A stretch of 64,000 bases of DNA from assembly GCA_902793335.1 (NCBI GenBank), contig CADBCZ010000001.1, positions 62,001-126,000 of the forward strand, written 5' to 3'. This DNA comes from an uncultured Lachnospiraceae bacterium (GTDB lineage Bacteria; Bacillota; Clostridia; Lachnospirales; Lachnospiraceae). Under the pieces are notes generated by a model. It was not told the DNA's origin and made no database searches. It saw only the letters and a program-made list of their open reading frames with translations. The translations under genes and the position numbers were made by a program. This document shows, piece after piece, positions 1-7,713 of the stretch (its first letter is position 1; each line of letters begins with the position of its first letter).

Positions 1-320
1 TTTTTTGAATCCTTTAAAATTTCTTCCGCTTTAAGCTCAGCCTCAGTTGTAATCTGTCGGGCTTTATCATTTGCTGCATTAATAGTCTCTTCTGAAGTTT
101 TTTCAGAAATAGTAAGCGCTTTCTGCATAGAATCCTCAATGGATTTGTAATGCTGAAGACTCTCTGAAAGAGTTTTAATCTTATCATGCAATTCAACATT
201 AGAACGATATAACATACTGTAATCAGCGGTTATATCACTCATAAAAGCTTCTACTTCTTTTTTATCAAAGCCGATACCGCCTTTGAATGTTTTGTTTTGT
301 AAATCAACCGGTGTAAGCAT
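1..320 (-). CDS. divIVA: DivIVA-family cell division/polarity protein (N-terminal part, runs off window)
   Basis: Only the first 106 codons are visible; the gene continues past base 1. The product begins with an L-T-P-x-D-L-x-N-K-x-F-K-G-G-x-G-F-D-K-K-E-V-x-x-F stretch. That is the DivIVA N-terminal lipid-binding crossed-loop and helix, and it is followed by long heptad-like coiled coil. DivIVA binds negatively curved membrane at septa and poles and recruits division or polar-growth proteins. The ATG at 320 is preceded by AGGAGGT at 331-337. The gene lies directly downstream of sepF, a classic Gram-positive linkage, and is probably in the same transcript as sepF and yggS. The C-terminal oligomerisation region cannot be checked here. 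Confidence 0.9.
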   Translation of the reverse strand, partial: MLTPVDLQNKTFKGGIGFDKKEVEAFMSDITADYSMLYRSNVELHDKIKTLSESLQHYKSIEDSMQKALTISEKTSEETINAANDKARQITTEAELKAEEILKDSK

Positions 321-368
321 CCCCTTGTATACCTCCTAATACATAATCTCCCTCAAACATTTATCAAA

Positions 369-941
369 TTAATATGTACGGTTTATATTTGGATTAATAT
401 TTGGTGAAAGTGCAGATTCATTAAGAATCTCTTCTCTTAAATCTCCTGTTACAGCAATATTGCTTGGTGCAGCAATAAAAATATTGTTAGATATACCCTG
501 AATTGAGCCATCTAAAGCATCACATGCACCACCGATAAAATCGATAATTCTCTGTGCAATATGGATTTCTACTCCTTCCATATTAATAACTACAAGATTA
601 CCTTCTTTTAAATATTGAGTTACAGTTTGTGCATGACTAATATCTTGCGGTTTAACAACAAACACTTGACTTCTCCTATTATTTCTACTATTTATTGATA
701 CTAATTTACTTGGATTAGTTGCTGATTTCGATTGACGTAACCTAGGTCTTCTAGACGAATAATCATCTTCTTCATCATCACTGTAAGCAGGTTTCTCTTT
801 AGGTTTACGTTTTGGAAAGGTAAACTCTTCCTCCTCCTCGTCATCATCGTCATCATCAAACAATCCATCATCCTCATAATCTTCTTCAGGATCTGATAAT
901 TTAAGAAAATCCATAAACTTACTCATTCCTGTCTTTGCCAT
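369..941 (-). CDS. sepF: SepF, FtsZ-anchoring division protein
   Basis: This 190-residue protein matches SepF in architecture. A short N-terminal helix (about residues 5-16) would be the membrane anchor. A very acidic linker with runs of Asp and Glu spans about residues 18-60. The conserved SepF core follows at about 85-170 (V-F-V-V-K-P, then N-L-V-V-I-N, then R-I-I-D-F-I-G-G-A and N-I-F-I-A-A-P). SepF polymerises into rings and tethers FtsZ to the membrane as an alternative to FtsA. AAGGAG lies just upstream of the ATG. It sits 14 bases after yggS and about 50 bases before divIVA, as in the conserved Firmicutes division cluster. The acidic linker is longer than in Bacillus. Confidence 0.95.
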   Translation of the reverse strand: MAKTGMSKFMDFLKLSDPEEDYEDDGLFDDDDDDEEEEEFTFPKRKPKEKPAYSDDEEDDYSSRRPRLRQSKSATNPSKLVSINSRNNRRSQVFVVKPQDISHAQTVTQYLKEGNLVVINMEGVEIHIAQRIIDFIGGACDALDGSIQGISNNIFIAAPSNIAVTGDLREEILNESALSPNINPNINRTY

Positions 942-955
942 GACTATTCTCCTTC

Positions 956-1648
956 TTATATATTATAGTTTCGGGCACCAAATATTGCTGTTCCTACCCT
1001 AACCATTGTTGAGCCTTCTTCTATTGCAATTTTATAATCATTGGTCATGCCCATAGAAAGCACATTCATACTAACATTATCAATGTTTTTTGATTTTATG
1101 TCAAGTGATAATTGCTTTAAAGTATGAAAATATTGTCTATTATCCTCCGGATTTTCAACAAAAGGTGCTATCGTCATTAATCCGTTAATGTGTATATTAG
1201 GATAAGTGGAAACTTCTTCTACAAAAGGAATCACCTCAGAAACCTTTAAACCAAATTTACTATCCTCTTGTGCAACATTAACCTCAATTAAAATCTGACA
1301 AATAACATTTTTCTTAACAGCCTCTTTTTGAATTTCCTTAGCAAGTTTTATCGAATCAACCGAATGAATCATACAAGCTTTATCTACTACATATTTAACC
1401 TTGTTGGTCTGTAAATGTCCAATCAAGTGAAAATTAACAGGTTTTGAAACATGTTCGTATTTATCGCATAATTCCTGTACTTTATTCTCTCCAAAATCCT
1501 CAACTCCGATTGTTATCAGTTCTTCAATATCGGATAATGGTTTGGTCTTGCTGACTGCGATCAATGTAATCTCATCAGGATTTCGTCCACAATCATTAGC
1601 TGTCTTAACAATATCCTCTTTAATAAAATTATAATTATCAATAACCAT
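956..1648 (-). CDS. yggS: YggS/PLPBP-family PLP homeostasis protein
   Basis: At 230 residues it has the usual length of the single-domain, alanine-racemase-fold YggS/PROSC family. The pyridoxal-phosphate lysine lies in the early A-V-S-K-T motif (about residue 34), followed by D-F-G-E-N-K-V-Q-E and H-x-I-G-H-L-Q-T-N-K, all family signatures. The C-terminal S-M-G-M-T-N-D and R-V-G-T-A-I-F-G motifs form the phosphate-binding end. Family members buffer PLP and affect amino-acid pools; no enzymatic turnover is established. AAGGAG precedes the ATG. It lies between an HlyD-like gene and sepF, the usual ylmE-ylmF linkage of Firmicutes. Confidence 0.93.
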   Translation of the reverse strand: MVIDNYNFIKEDIVKTANDCGRNPDEITLIAVSKTKPLSDIEELITIGVEDFGENKVQELCDKYEHVSKPVNFHLIGHLQTNKVKYVVDKACMIHSVDSIKLAKEIQKEAVKKNVICQILIEVNVAQEDSKFGLKVSEVIPFVEEVSTYPNIHINGLMTIAPFVENPEDNRQYFHTLKQLSLDIKSKNIDNVSMNVLSMGMTNDYKIAIEEGSTMVRVGTAIFGARNYNI

Positions 1649-1666
1649 TTTGTAACTCCTTGGATT

Positions 1667-3058
1667 TTATTTAATGATCTGATTTTCCTTAACAAAGCTT
1701 TGATTAAGTATTATTCTGTCGTACCACGCAATACTGTACGGTACATTATCATTAACGATAGTATACTCATCATCTTCGTATTGTATTTCAATATATCTAA
1801 ATGTTGCAATTCCTTGATTAACACAAAAGACACCGTCTATTTTTTCAGTTTCAGAATTCGATACCGGAATAGTATTATTTGAATTGATATCGACTAAAAC
1901 ATCATTATCAGCAAAATCATTAGGATCAATATAACAGAACTTTTCATCCTTTTTAAATATATTGGCATGAACCTGTTTGATGGATACATCTCCTTTTTCG
2001 TCAAGCTGTTTTACATTTAGATAATTCTTTTCCATAGAATCTGAACCGTTTGAAAGATACTCTATAGGAATTTTTAACACTTTCTTTTTTGTAATAGAAC
2101 TGTTAGGAATCTTTAAACCATTATTCTGTTCCATTATAATAACAACATCAATAAATCTGTTATTAATGTAATTAACCATCTGTTGATCTAAAGAACAGAC
2201 CGCAAATGTACTGCCATCTTTTTTAACAAACTCAACCGGACAACTAATATTCTTTGAACTGTTATGAATATTGATTTTTAAATGTTCTTTGTCTTTTAAT
2301 CGTTTGGCATCCTTGTCCGTCAACGGAATAACAAGATTCCAGTTCTCTGAAGTAACCAGTTTATAAACAGGATCACCTGCATTTATAATCTCACCGGTCT
2401 TTAAAGTTGATTTTTTATATTTGCTGTCATTTGTATCAGACGCTTTAAAATTATCAACACTAATATTTTCATAGCCATCCTGATGATATGTAATTATACC
2501 CGCTTCTTCAGAATTGATTTTTTTGTAGGTGGCAGTATTATCCGAGCCATCGATAGAAGTTAATTGTTCAATCATGGCTTCATTGGTTAATTCAAGTACA
2601 GCATTTTCTATATCATATCTAAAATTATATACATTTTGAAAATCAGCATAACTGAAATAATTCTCAAAATTAGATATTCTGGTACGAACTTCCGTAAGAC
2701 CTTCATCCGACATTGCAAGTCCATCTGAATTAACATTTTTTATTTTATCGTATATACTTCCTGTCTCATCAATAGTATATACAGTTTTATTCTTACCAAT
2801 CTTCTCTCCGTCACGCACATAATAACTCACATATCCGGAGCTTTTTGAATCAATCAGTTTCTCTTTTCGTAAAATAAGTGCATTGGCTTTAATATTGGTA
2901 TCTATATAACTGTTTTGCACTTCATAAATTGATAAAGTTTCACTTTGAAAAGAAATAATAACCCTTATCATAATATATATAAATATAACACCAAAGATTA
3001 TGGTTCCGGTATTTAATTGCAACAAATTTGAATCTCTTTTTGGATTATATCGTTTCAA
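1667..3058 (-). CDS. HlyD-like membrane-anchored adaptor protein
   Basis: 463 residues if translation starts at the TTG at 3058, which is placed eight bases after GGAGG; the in-frame TTG at 3073 overlaps that site and is unlikely. There is one transmembrane segment near residues 17-37. It is followed by a biotinyl-lipoyl-like half motif (S-S-G-Y-V-S-Y-Y-V-x-D-G-E-K-I), a central region, and a second hairpin-like portion (G-E-I-I-N-A-G-D-P-V-Y-K-L). This is the plan of HlyD/RND-type adaptors, although no transporter partner is adjacent. Its position upstream of yggS-sepF is common in Lachnospiraceae and suggests, by inference only, a link to the envelope or division. It is read from the promoter at 3090-3118. 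Confidence 0.75.
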   Translation of the reverse strand: MKRYNPKRDSNLLQLNTGTIIFGVIFIYIMIRVIISFQSETLSIYEVQNSYIDTNIKANALILRKEKLIDSKSSGYVSYYVRDGEKIGKNKTVYTIDETGSIYDKIKNVNSDGLAMSDEGLTEVRTRISNFENYFSYADFQNVYNFRYDIENAVLELTNEAMIEQLTSIDGSDNTATYKKINSEEAGIITYHQDGYENISVDNFKASDTNDSKYKKSTLKTGEIINAGDPVYKLVTSENWNLVIPLTDKDAKRLKDKEHLKINIHNSSKNISCPVEFVKKDGSTFAVCSLDQQMVNYINNRFIDVVIIMEQNNGLKIPNSSITKKKVLKIPIEYLSNGSDSMEKNYLNVKQLDEKGDVSIKQVHANIFKKDEKFCYIDPNDFADNDVLVDINSNNTIPVSNSETEKIDGVFCVNQGIATFRYIEIQYEDDEYTIVNDNVPYSIAWYDRIILNQSFVKENQIIK

Positions 3059-3089
3059 GATCAGTACCTCCAAATATATACAACAATGT

Positions 3090-3118
3090 ATTGTATCATT
3101 TTTTTACAATTACTACAA
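3090..3118 (-). promoter_or_regulatory. Sigma-A-type promoter for the HlyD-yggS-sepF-divIVA operon
   Basis: On the minus strand TTGTAG (3118-3113) and TACAAT (3095-3090) are separated by exactly 17 bases. The leader to the TTG start at 3058 is short and contains GGAGG. The promoter overlaps the one for the opposite strand almost completely. Confidence 0.6.
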
Positions 3119-3119
3119 T
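3091..3119 (+). promoter_or_regulatory. Sigma-A-type promoter for the DUF378 gene, overlapping the divergent promoter
   Basis: On the plus strand TTGTAT (3091-3096) and TACAAT (3114-3119) are separated by 17 bases. The -35 of this promoter coincides with the -10 of the minus-strand promoter and the reverse, so the pair forms a near-symmetrical bidirectional promoter. The predicted leader to the ATG at 3202 is about 75 bases. Confidence 0.5.
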
Positions 3120-3167
3120 ATTTATGAATAAATTTTATAAATTTAACAAACAATAATACCATTCAAA

Positions 3168-3186
3168 TGTATGGAAACACCATACA
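3168..3186 (+). promoter_or_regulatory. Perfect 7-bp inverted repeat just before the ribosome binding site
   Basis: TGTATGG at 3168-3174 pairs with CCATACA at 3180-3186 across a five-base loop. It ends two bases before AAAGGAG. It could act as an operator or as an mRNA hairpin next to the ribosome binding site; the sequence alone does not decide. Confidence 0.4.
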
Positions 3187-3201
3187 GAAAGGAGTTTATT
3201 T

Positions 3202-3402
3202 ATGAAAGCTTTAGATTATACAGTACTAACGATTATCTTAATCGGTGCAATAAACTGGGGATTAATCGGTTTCTTTGATTTCGACCTGGTTAGTGCAATT
3301 TTCGGTCAAATGTCAATGCTGACCAGAATTATATACGGCTTAGTTGGAATTGGCGGTTTATATGCCATTTCATATTATGGAAGAATGCAGACAGATTTAT
3401 AA
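3202..3402 (+). CDS. DUF378 small membrane protein
   Basis: The 66-residue product has two hydrophobic segments (about residues 5-24 and 40-60). It carries the DUF378 pattern: a start like M-K-A-L-D, then I-G-A-I-N-W-G-L-I-G-F-F-D-F-D-L-V, and a second helix I-I-Y-G-L-V-G-I-G-G-L-Y. The family is common in Firmicutes and has no established function. AAAGGAG sits about eight bases before the ATG. It is the only plus-strand gene in the window and is monocistronic between a bidirectional promoter and a convergent terminator. Confidence 0.9.
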   Translation: MKALDYTVLTIILIGAINWGLIGFFDFDLVSAIFGQMSMLTRIIYGLVGIGGLYAISYYGRMQTDL

Positions 3403-3409
3403 AAGTAAT

Positions 3410-3440
3410 AAGGCATCCGATATGATAAGTCGGATGCCTT
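3410..3440. terminator. Bidirectional intrinsic terminator between convergent genes
   Basis: A perfect 11-bp stem (3410-3420 with 3430-3440) and nine-base loop lie between the plus-strand DUF378 gene and the minus-strand gene ending at 3450. The T content after the stem is moderate on both strands, so termination may be partial. Confidence 0.7.
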
Positions 3441-3449
3441 ATAATAAAC

Positions 3450-3872
3450 TTAAAGTGTTACAGTTACAAATTCTTTCAAGTAATCAGATAATGAATCTTT
3501 ATCAGCTGTCAAACTTATAACAAAATCAATTTCATACTTCTCTGAAATATTTGCAAGTTCTTTAATTAAATTCTCAGCGCGTTCGATATTATCTATGTAA
3601 GTAATAGATGTAAAATTATCCAAAAACATCTTATCAATATCGTAGTCTTGTGAGATAATTCCATAAATAAAACCCAAAAACATATCTGCAGAATTAATAT
3701 TATAATCCTGTACATTTAAAAGACGGATACGATGACTTAGTTCATACATATGTTTGTTATTAATGTCAAGATAAACAGTGTTACCTCCGGTTACCTTGAT
3801 GTCGTCGTTAGCTTTAGCCATAAGGATTTTGGTTTTACCAGTGCCCTTTGCCCCTACAATTAGTTCAATCAT
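3450..3872 (-). CDS. Small P-loop protein of unknown function
   Basis: The 140-residue protein starts directly with a Walker A motif (G-A-K-G-T-G-K-T, residues 7-14). It has a hydrophobic strand ending in a possible Walker B (K-M-F-L-D-N-F, about residue 83) and an I-D-F-V-I-S-L-T-A-D strand near the C-terminus. This looks like a minimal RecA/ASCE-type NTPase core, shorter than most named families. AGGAGG precedes the ATG. It is the last gene after the carboxypeptidase and is probably in the same transcript as the shape cluster. No function can be assigned; similar clostridial proteins are sometimes loosely labelled PilT-like. Confidence 0.6.
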   Translation of the reverse strand: MIELIVGAKGTGKTKILMAKANDDIKVTGGNTVYLDINNKHMYELSHRIRLLNVQDYNINSADMFLGFIYGIISQDYDIDKMFLDNFTSITYIDNIERAENLIKELANISEKYEIDFVISLTADKDSLSDYLKEFVTVTL

Positions 3873-3890
3873 CTTCGTACCTCCTTCAAA

Positions 3891-4868
3891 TTAATAAATT
3901 CGCTTTAACATATCATACACATTTTGGTACAAAGCTTCATGATCCTTAGCATTCGAAACCAGACATATATACTTGTCACCGGTATCATCACTTACAAATT
4001 CAAGTATAATACAGTTGCCGGCTTTTTCAGTAGTTCCGGTTTTCCAACCCGTTATGTGATATCCTGTAGGCATATCAAACGAGTTAGATAAAAATGCATT
4101 AGTAGATGTGATATCCGTAGAAACTTTCTCACCATCACGTGAATATGTTAAAGTATATGTACTCTTGCTATCTATCTGTAGCAAGGTATCATTTTTTAAA
4201 AATTCTTTGAAAATAAGATATAAATCATATGGTGTAGTGTAATGTTTATTGTCATGTAATCCGTGAGGATTCACAAAATGTGAATTAGTAGCACCCAGTT
4301 CAATGGCTTTATTATTCATAAGTTCGACAAATTTTCCAACAGAACCGCCAACATATCTTGCAAGAACAACGGCACAATCATTAAGAGAGGCTATTAACAA
4401 GCCATGCATTAGATCATTGACTGTAATGTAATCACCGGTTTTTAAACCAAGCACCGCAACATTATCTTCGTTAAATTCAATCTTCTTTCCTATTACAACC
4501 GTATCATTTAAAGAAATCTGTCCTCTGTTTACTGCATCAATTACAACCAAAGCTGTTAAAACCTTAGTCATACTAGCCGGAAATATTCTCTTATGAGGAT
4601 TAGCGGCATAGACAACCTCATTTTTAGTCTGATTAATAAGCAACCCCGCACCAAATTCAAAGTCATTATCATCATAAATATATGCATCATACGGAATTAC
4701 GGCATTATCAGTAGCAAGACCATCAGGTCTGACTATCGGCAAATCCAAATCAGCATTGATATGTAATTGTTTTGATGAGTCATAACTTTGGTAATAACAT
4801 CCGGTTAACAACGAAAAACATATTAAAGCTGTAATTATTAAAGTTAATGTTTTATTTGAATATTTCAC
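3891..4868 (-). CDS. dacA: D-alanyl-D-alanine carboxypeptidase lipoprotein (peptidase S11)
   Basis: I place the start at the GTG at 4868, because GAGGAG lies at 4881-4886; this gives 325 residues and a 17-base overlap with mgsA. The N-terminus is a lipoprotein signal with lipobox L-T-G-C (Cys24). The three penicillin-binding signatures are present: S-M-T-K, then S-L-N, then K-T-G in a W-K-T-G-T-T-E context. S11 enzymes trim the terminal D-Ala of peptidoglycan stem peptides outside the membrane. The protein lacks the long C-terminal beta domain and amphipathic helix of PBP5. A lipid anchor at the N-terminus would replace that attachment. The neighbourhood (rodA, pbp2, mreCD) fits wall synthesis. 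Confidence 0.88.
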   Translation of the reverse strand: MKYSNKTLTLIITALICFSLLTGCYYQSYDSSKQLHINADLDLPIVRPDGLATDNAVIPYDAYIYDDNDFEFGAGLLINQTKNEVVYAANPHKRIFPASMTKVLTALVVIDAVNRGQISLNDTVVIGKKIEFNEDNVAVLGLKTGDYITVNDLMHGLLIASLNDCAVVLARYVGGSVGKFVELMNNKAIELGATNSHFVNPHGLHDNKHYTTPYDLYLIFKEFLKNDTLLQIDSKSTYTLTYSRDGEKVSTDITSTNAFLSNSFDMPTGYHITGWKTGTTEKAGNCIILEFVSDDTGDKYICLVSNAKDHEALYQNVYDMLKRIY

Positions 4869-5247
4869 GCCAATCCAAATCTCCTCGATCAAGAGCTTTT
4901 ACAAGCAATTCTGCAGTAGCCAGATTAGTAGCTAACGGTATATTGTGCATATCACAAAGCATAAACAGATTATTAATGTCAGGTTCATGGGATTTCGGAC
5001 TTTGTGGATCCCTCAAAAAAATGACCATATCGATATCATTATGTTCAATTTCTGATCCCAATTGCTGTTCGCCGCCCAAATGGCCGGCAAGATATTTGTG
5101 AACCGTAAGATTAGTTACATCTTCAATAAGACGTCCTGTTGTACCGGTTGCATAAAGATCGTGTTTACTAAGTATTCCCCGATATGCAATACAAAAATTC
5201 TGCATTAATTTCTTTTTTGCATCATGAGCAATTAAACCAATGTTCAT
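4852..5247 (-). CDS. mgsA: Methylglyoxal synthase
   Basis: 131 residues from the ATG at 5247, which has GGAGGG upstream; longer in-frame readings lack a ribosome site. It carries the family motifs I-A-H-D near the N-terminus, Y-A-T-G-T-T-G, a G-G-x-Q-Q-L-G motif, F-L-R-D-P, and H-x-P-D followed by I-P-L-A-T-N. The enzyme converts dihydroxyacetone phosphate to methylglyoxal and phosphate, a bypass used under phosphate limitation. The G-G-D-Q-Q motif of E. coli MgsA, which contains catalytic Asp71, reads G-G-E-Q-Q here, a conservative Asp to Glu change. It follows rodA and overlaps the carboxypeptidase start. Confidence 0.9.
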   Translation of the reverse strand: MNIGLIAHDAKKKLMQNFCIAYRGILSKHDLYATGTTGRLIEDVTNLTVHKYLAGHLGGEQQLGSEIEHNDIDMVIFLRDPQSPKSHEPDINNLFMLCDMHNIPLATNLATAELLVKALDRGDLDWREIFK

Positions 5248-5328
5248 TATATATCCCTCCAATTCAAAATAGTATATTTCTATAAACAGCATTATATCAA
5301 CAGACACCCCATCATCTATAGTATAATA

Positions 5329-6435
5329 CTAATATTTTCTTCTCTGTAATGAAATATTTATTACCATACCTATACCTGCACAGCAAGTAACAAGTGAAGA
5401 TAAACCATAACTTATAAATGGTAGTGGGATTCCTGTATTCGGTAAAAGAGACGTTGCAACACCTATATTAATAAAGGTTTGAAAACCTATAAGTGTCGCG
5501 ACTCCGGTTGCAACAAAAGTACCTTTATCGTCGTTCGCTTTTCTCGCTACTCTAATACATTGTAACACAATTAAGCCTAAAATTACAACAAGAATACTGC
5601 TTCCTACAAAACCTAATTCTTCCCCGACAACAGAAAAAATAAAATCTGTCTGTTGTTCAGAAATAAGGTTGGCATCCTTAACAGTTGTAATTGTAGAATT
5701 GTTAAGGCCCTTTCCGGTTAGCTGCCCCGAACCTATAGCCATAACGGAATTGTTCTGCTGAGTCATTGTCTCACCATAATCTTCAGGATATAGATGTGAC
5801 AAAATCCTTGTTCTTTGGTATTCTTCCAAAAACATTGGATCCGGTTGTTTGATATACCACAAAAAACTTCCGGCTAACGGTATTAAACACAAAGCACCAA
5901 TCAATATGATTCTGTAGCTAAGTCCTGCGATAAATAACATTACAAAAAGTATTACAAATATATCAACAGTAGTCGAAAGATCCGGCTGTGAAACAATCAA
6001 CAATAAAGGAATTGCACATAACAGCGCATATTCTACGAGAGTTTTTATTGTATTTATGCTATCTTTATGTTCTGCCAGAAAACATGCCGCACAAATTATC
6101 ATAATAATTTTAGAAAATTCAGATGGCTGAATCATAAGAACATCTTTAACTCCAAGCCATCTCCTAGCATTATTAACAACAATTCCGGAGGTTTTTACAG
6201 CAATAAGCATAATAATATTGACTATATATAATACAAGATAAAACTTACTAATAAACTTATAGCTGATCAACGACAGAGCAATCAGACCGATAACACATAC
6301 CACTGCACCGGCAATCTGTTTTTTTAGATATGAACTGTCAGCACTGTTAATACTTAAAGTACCCAAAACAATAGACGTTAATACCAAAAACAATAATTTA
6401 AAATTATAATTACGTAATCTGTATTCTTCAAACAT
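5329..6435 (-). CDS. rodA: RodA/FtsW-type SEDS peptidoglycan glycosyltransferase
   Basis: The 368-residue protein has about ten hydrophobic segments and SEDS motifs. These include W-L-G with I-Q-P-S-E-F-S-K in the first third, S-Q-P-D-L-S-T, and the C-terminal G-I-P-L-P-F-I-S-Y-G-L-S-S. SEDS proteins polymerise lipid II glycan strands with a partner class B PBP. The Asp needed for activity in the family sits in a conserved extracellular loop, which I did not pinpoint. It is called RodA rather than FtsW because pbp2 and mreCD are in the same cluster. AGGA precedes the ATG. It is followed by mgsA. Confidence 0.9.
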   Translation of the reverse strand: MFEEYRLRNYNFKLLFLVLTSIVLGTLSINSADSSYLKKQIAGAVVCVIGLIALSLISYKFISKFYLVLYIVNIIMLIAVKTSGIVVNNARRWLGVKDVLMIQPSEFSKIIMIICAACFLAEHKDSINTIKTLVEYALLCAIPLLLIVSQPDLSTTVDIFVILFVMLFIAGLSYRIILIGALCLIPLAGSFLWYIKQPDPMFLEEYQRTRILSHLYPEDYGETMTQQNNSVMAIGSGQLTGKGLNNSTITTVKDANLISEQQTDFIFSVVGEELGFVGSSILVVILGLIVLQCIRVARKANDDKGTFVATGVATLIGFQTFINIGVATSLLPNTGIPLPFISYGLSSLVTCCAGIGMVINISLQRRKY

Positions 6436-6476
6436 AGATAATTCCTGTATACTAATACATATAAATAATATTCACA

Positions 6477-6764
6477 TTATTTGACTGTTTTAGTTTTGTT
6501 TTTCAAATCTTTAATAGGAATATTGGCATATAATGCCGGAACAGTTCCATTACCACCGTCAGATTCGGTCTGTGTAAGCTGAATATCAAGACCTGAAGAG
6601 TCTATCTCCATGTATCTTGATATAACTTCTATAATATCATTTTTTATCTGTTCCATAATATCCGGGGAGCAATTAGCCCTATCTGAAACCAGTAAGAGTT
6701 TTAATCTGTCTTTTGCGTAGTCACCGGATGATTTCTTTTTATTAAATAAATCAAATAAACCCAT
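6477..6764 (-). CDS. minE: MinE, topological specificity factor
   Basis: 95 residues, close to the usual 85-95. The N-terminal G-L-F-D-L-F-N-K-K amphipathic membrane-targeting segment is followed by the MinD-contact region (A-K-D-R-L-K-L-L-L-V-S-D-R). The C-terminal dimerisation domain has D-I-I-E-V-I-S-R-Y. MinE stimulates MinD ATP hydrolysis and drives MinCD relocation away from midcell. The gene follows minD with 17 bases between. Coexistence of MinE and DivIVA in one genome is known in Clostridia but absent from Bacillus, which relies on DivIVA-MinJ. Confidence 0.93.
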   Translation of the reverse strand: MGLFDLFNKKKSSGDYAKDRLKLLLVSDRANCSPDIMEQIKNDIIEVISRYMEIDSSGLDIQLTQTESDGGNGTVPALYANIPIKDLKNKTKTVK

Positions 6765-6781
6765 AATATCAGCTCCAATCC

Positions 6782-7696
6782 TTAGTTAGACTTTTTAAAT
6801 ATTCTAGATAGTTTCTTAAAAAATCCCGAATCATTAAGGTCTAAAAACTCAATTTCTTCACCTAACACACGTTTACATATGTTCATATATGCACGACCGG
6901 CCAGTGAATTATCACCTACTAAAGGCTGACCCTGATTGGTTGATATAACAATATTTTCATCATCAGGAATAGCTCCTATAAGATCAATGGCAAGGATTTC
7001 AACCACATCTTCAATAGACATCATCTCTCCTCTTTTCACCATATCCATACGGATTCTGTTGACAATTAAATCTGTTTTCTTTATTTCATTAGCTTCCAAC
7101 AGTCCAATAATTCTGTCTGCATCTCTGATAGCCGACACTTCAGGAGTTGTTACTATTAAAGCTCTATCAGCAGCTGCGATTGCATTCTTAAAGCCCTGTT
7201 CAATTCCGGCCGGACAATCAAGAATGATATAATCAAACTCTTTCTTTAAGTCTTCGACAAGCTTTTTCATCTGTTCAGGTGTAACAGAAGTTTTATCCTT
7301 TGTCTGTGCAGATGGAAGAAGGAATAAATTAGGATATGTTTTATCCTTGATAAGTGCCTGCTTGTATCTGCAATTTCCCTCAACAACATCTACAAGATTA
7401 TATACAATACGGTTCTCCAACCCCATTACAACATCAAGGTTACGAAGTCCTATATCAGTATCAATAAGAACAACCTTCTTATTCAACTTGGCTAAACCTG
7501 TACCTACGTTAGCTGTTGTGGTTGTCTTACCAACTCCACCTTTACCGGAAGTAATCACGATTACTTCACTCTTTCTATTAGACTTTGCCAAACCGGTTTT
7601 TTTATCTTTGCTGTCTTTGCTTTTTTCGGTTTTATTATCAGTTTTCTTTTCAATCTCTTTCTCTTTACCGGATTTGCTTTCCTTTAAGTCGCTCAT
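6782..7696 (-). CDS. minD: MinD septum-site ATPase with charged N-terminal extension
   Basis: The deviant Walker A (G-K-G-G-V-G-K-T) is at residues 51-58. It is followed by the MinD signatures D-T-D-I-G-L-R-N-L-D, D-C-P-A-G-I-E-Q-G and T-T-P-E-V-S-A-I-R-D-A-D-R. The C-terminal amphipathic membrane-targeting helix (F-F-K-K-L-S-R-I-F-K-K) is intact. Typical MinD begins within about ten residues of the P-loop strand. Here about 40 extra residues, almost all Lys, Glu, Asp and Ser, precede it. GGAGG upstream of the ATG at 7696 supports this start, so the extension looks real. MinD binds membrane as an ATP dimer and recruits MinC. Confidence 0.93.
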   Translation of the reverse strand: MSDLKESKSGKEKEIEKKTDNKTEKSKDSKDKKTGLAKSNRKSEVIVITSGKGGVGKTTTTANVGTGLAKLNKKVVLIDTDIGLRNLDVVMGLENRIVYNLVDVVEGNCRYKQALIKDKTYPNLFLLPSAQTKDKTSVTPEQMKKLVEDLKKEFDYIILDCPAGIEQGFKNAIAAADRALIVTTPEVSAIRDADRIIGLLEANEIKKTDLIVNRIRMDMVKRGEMMSIEDVVEILAIDLIGAIPDDENIVISTNQGQPLVGDNSLAGRAYMNICKRVLGEEIEFLDLNDSGFFKKLSRIFKKSN

Positions 7697-7713
7697 CTTT
7701 TATCCTCCATAAA

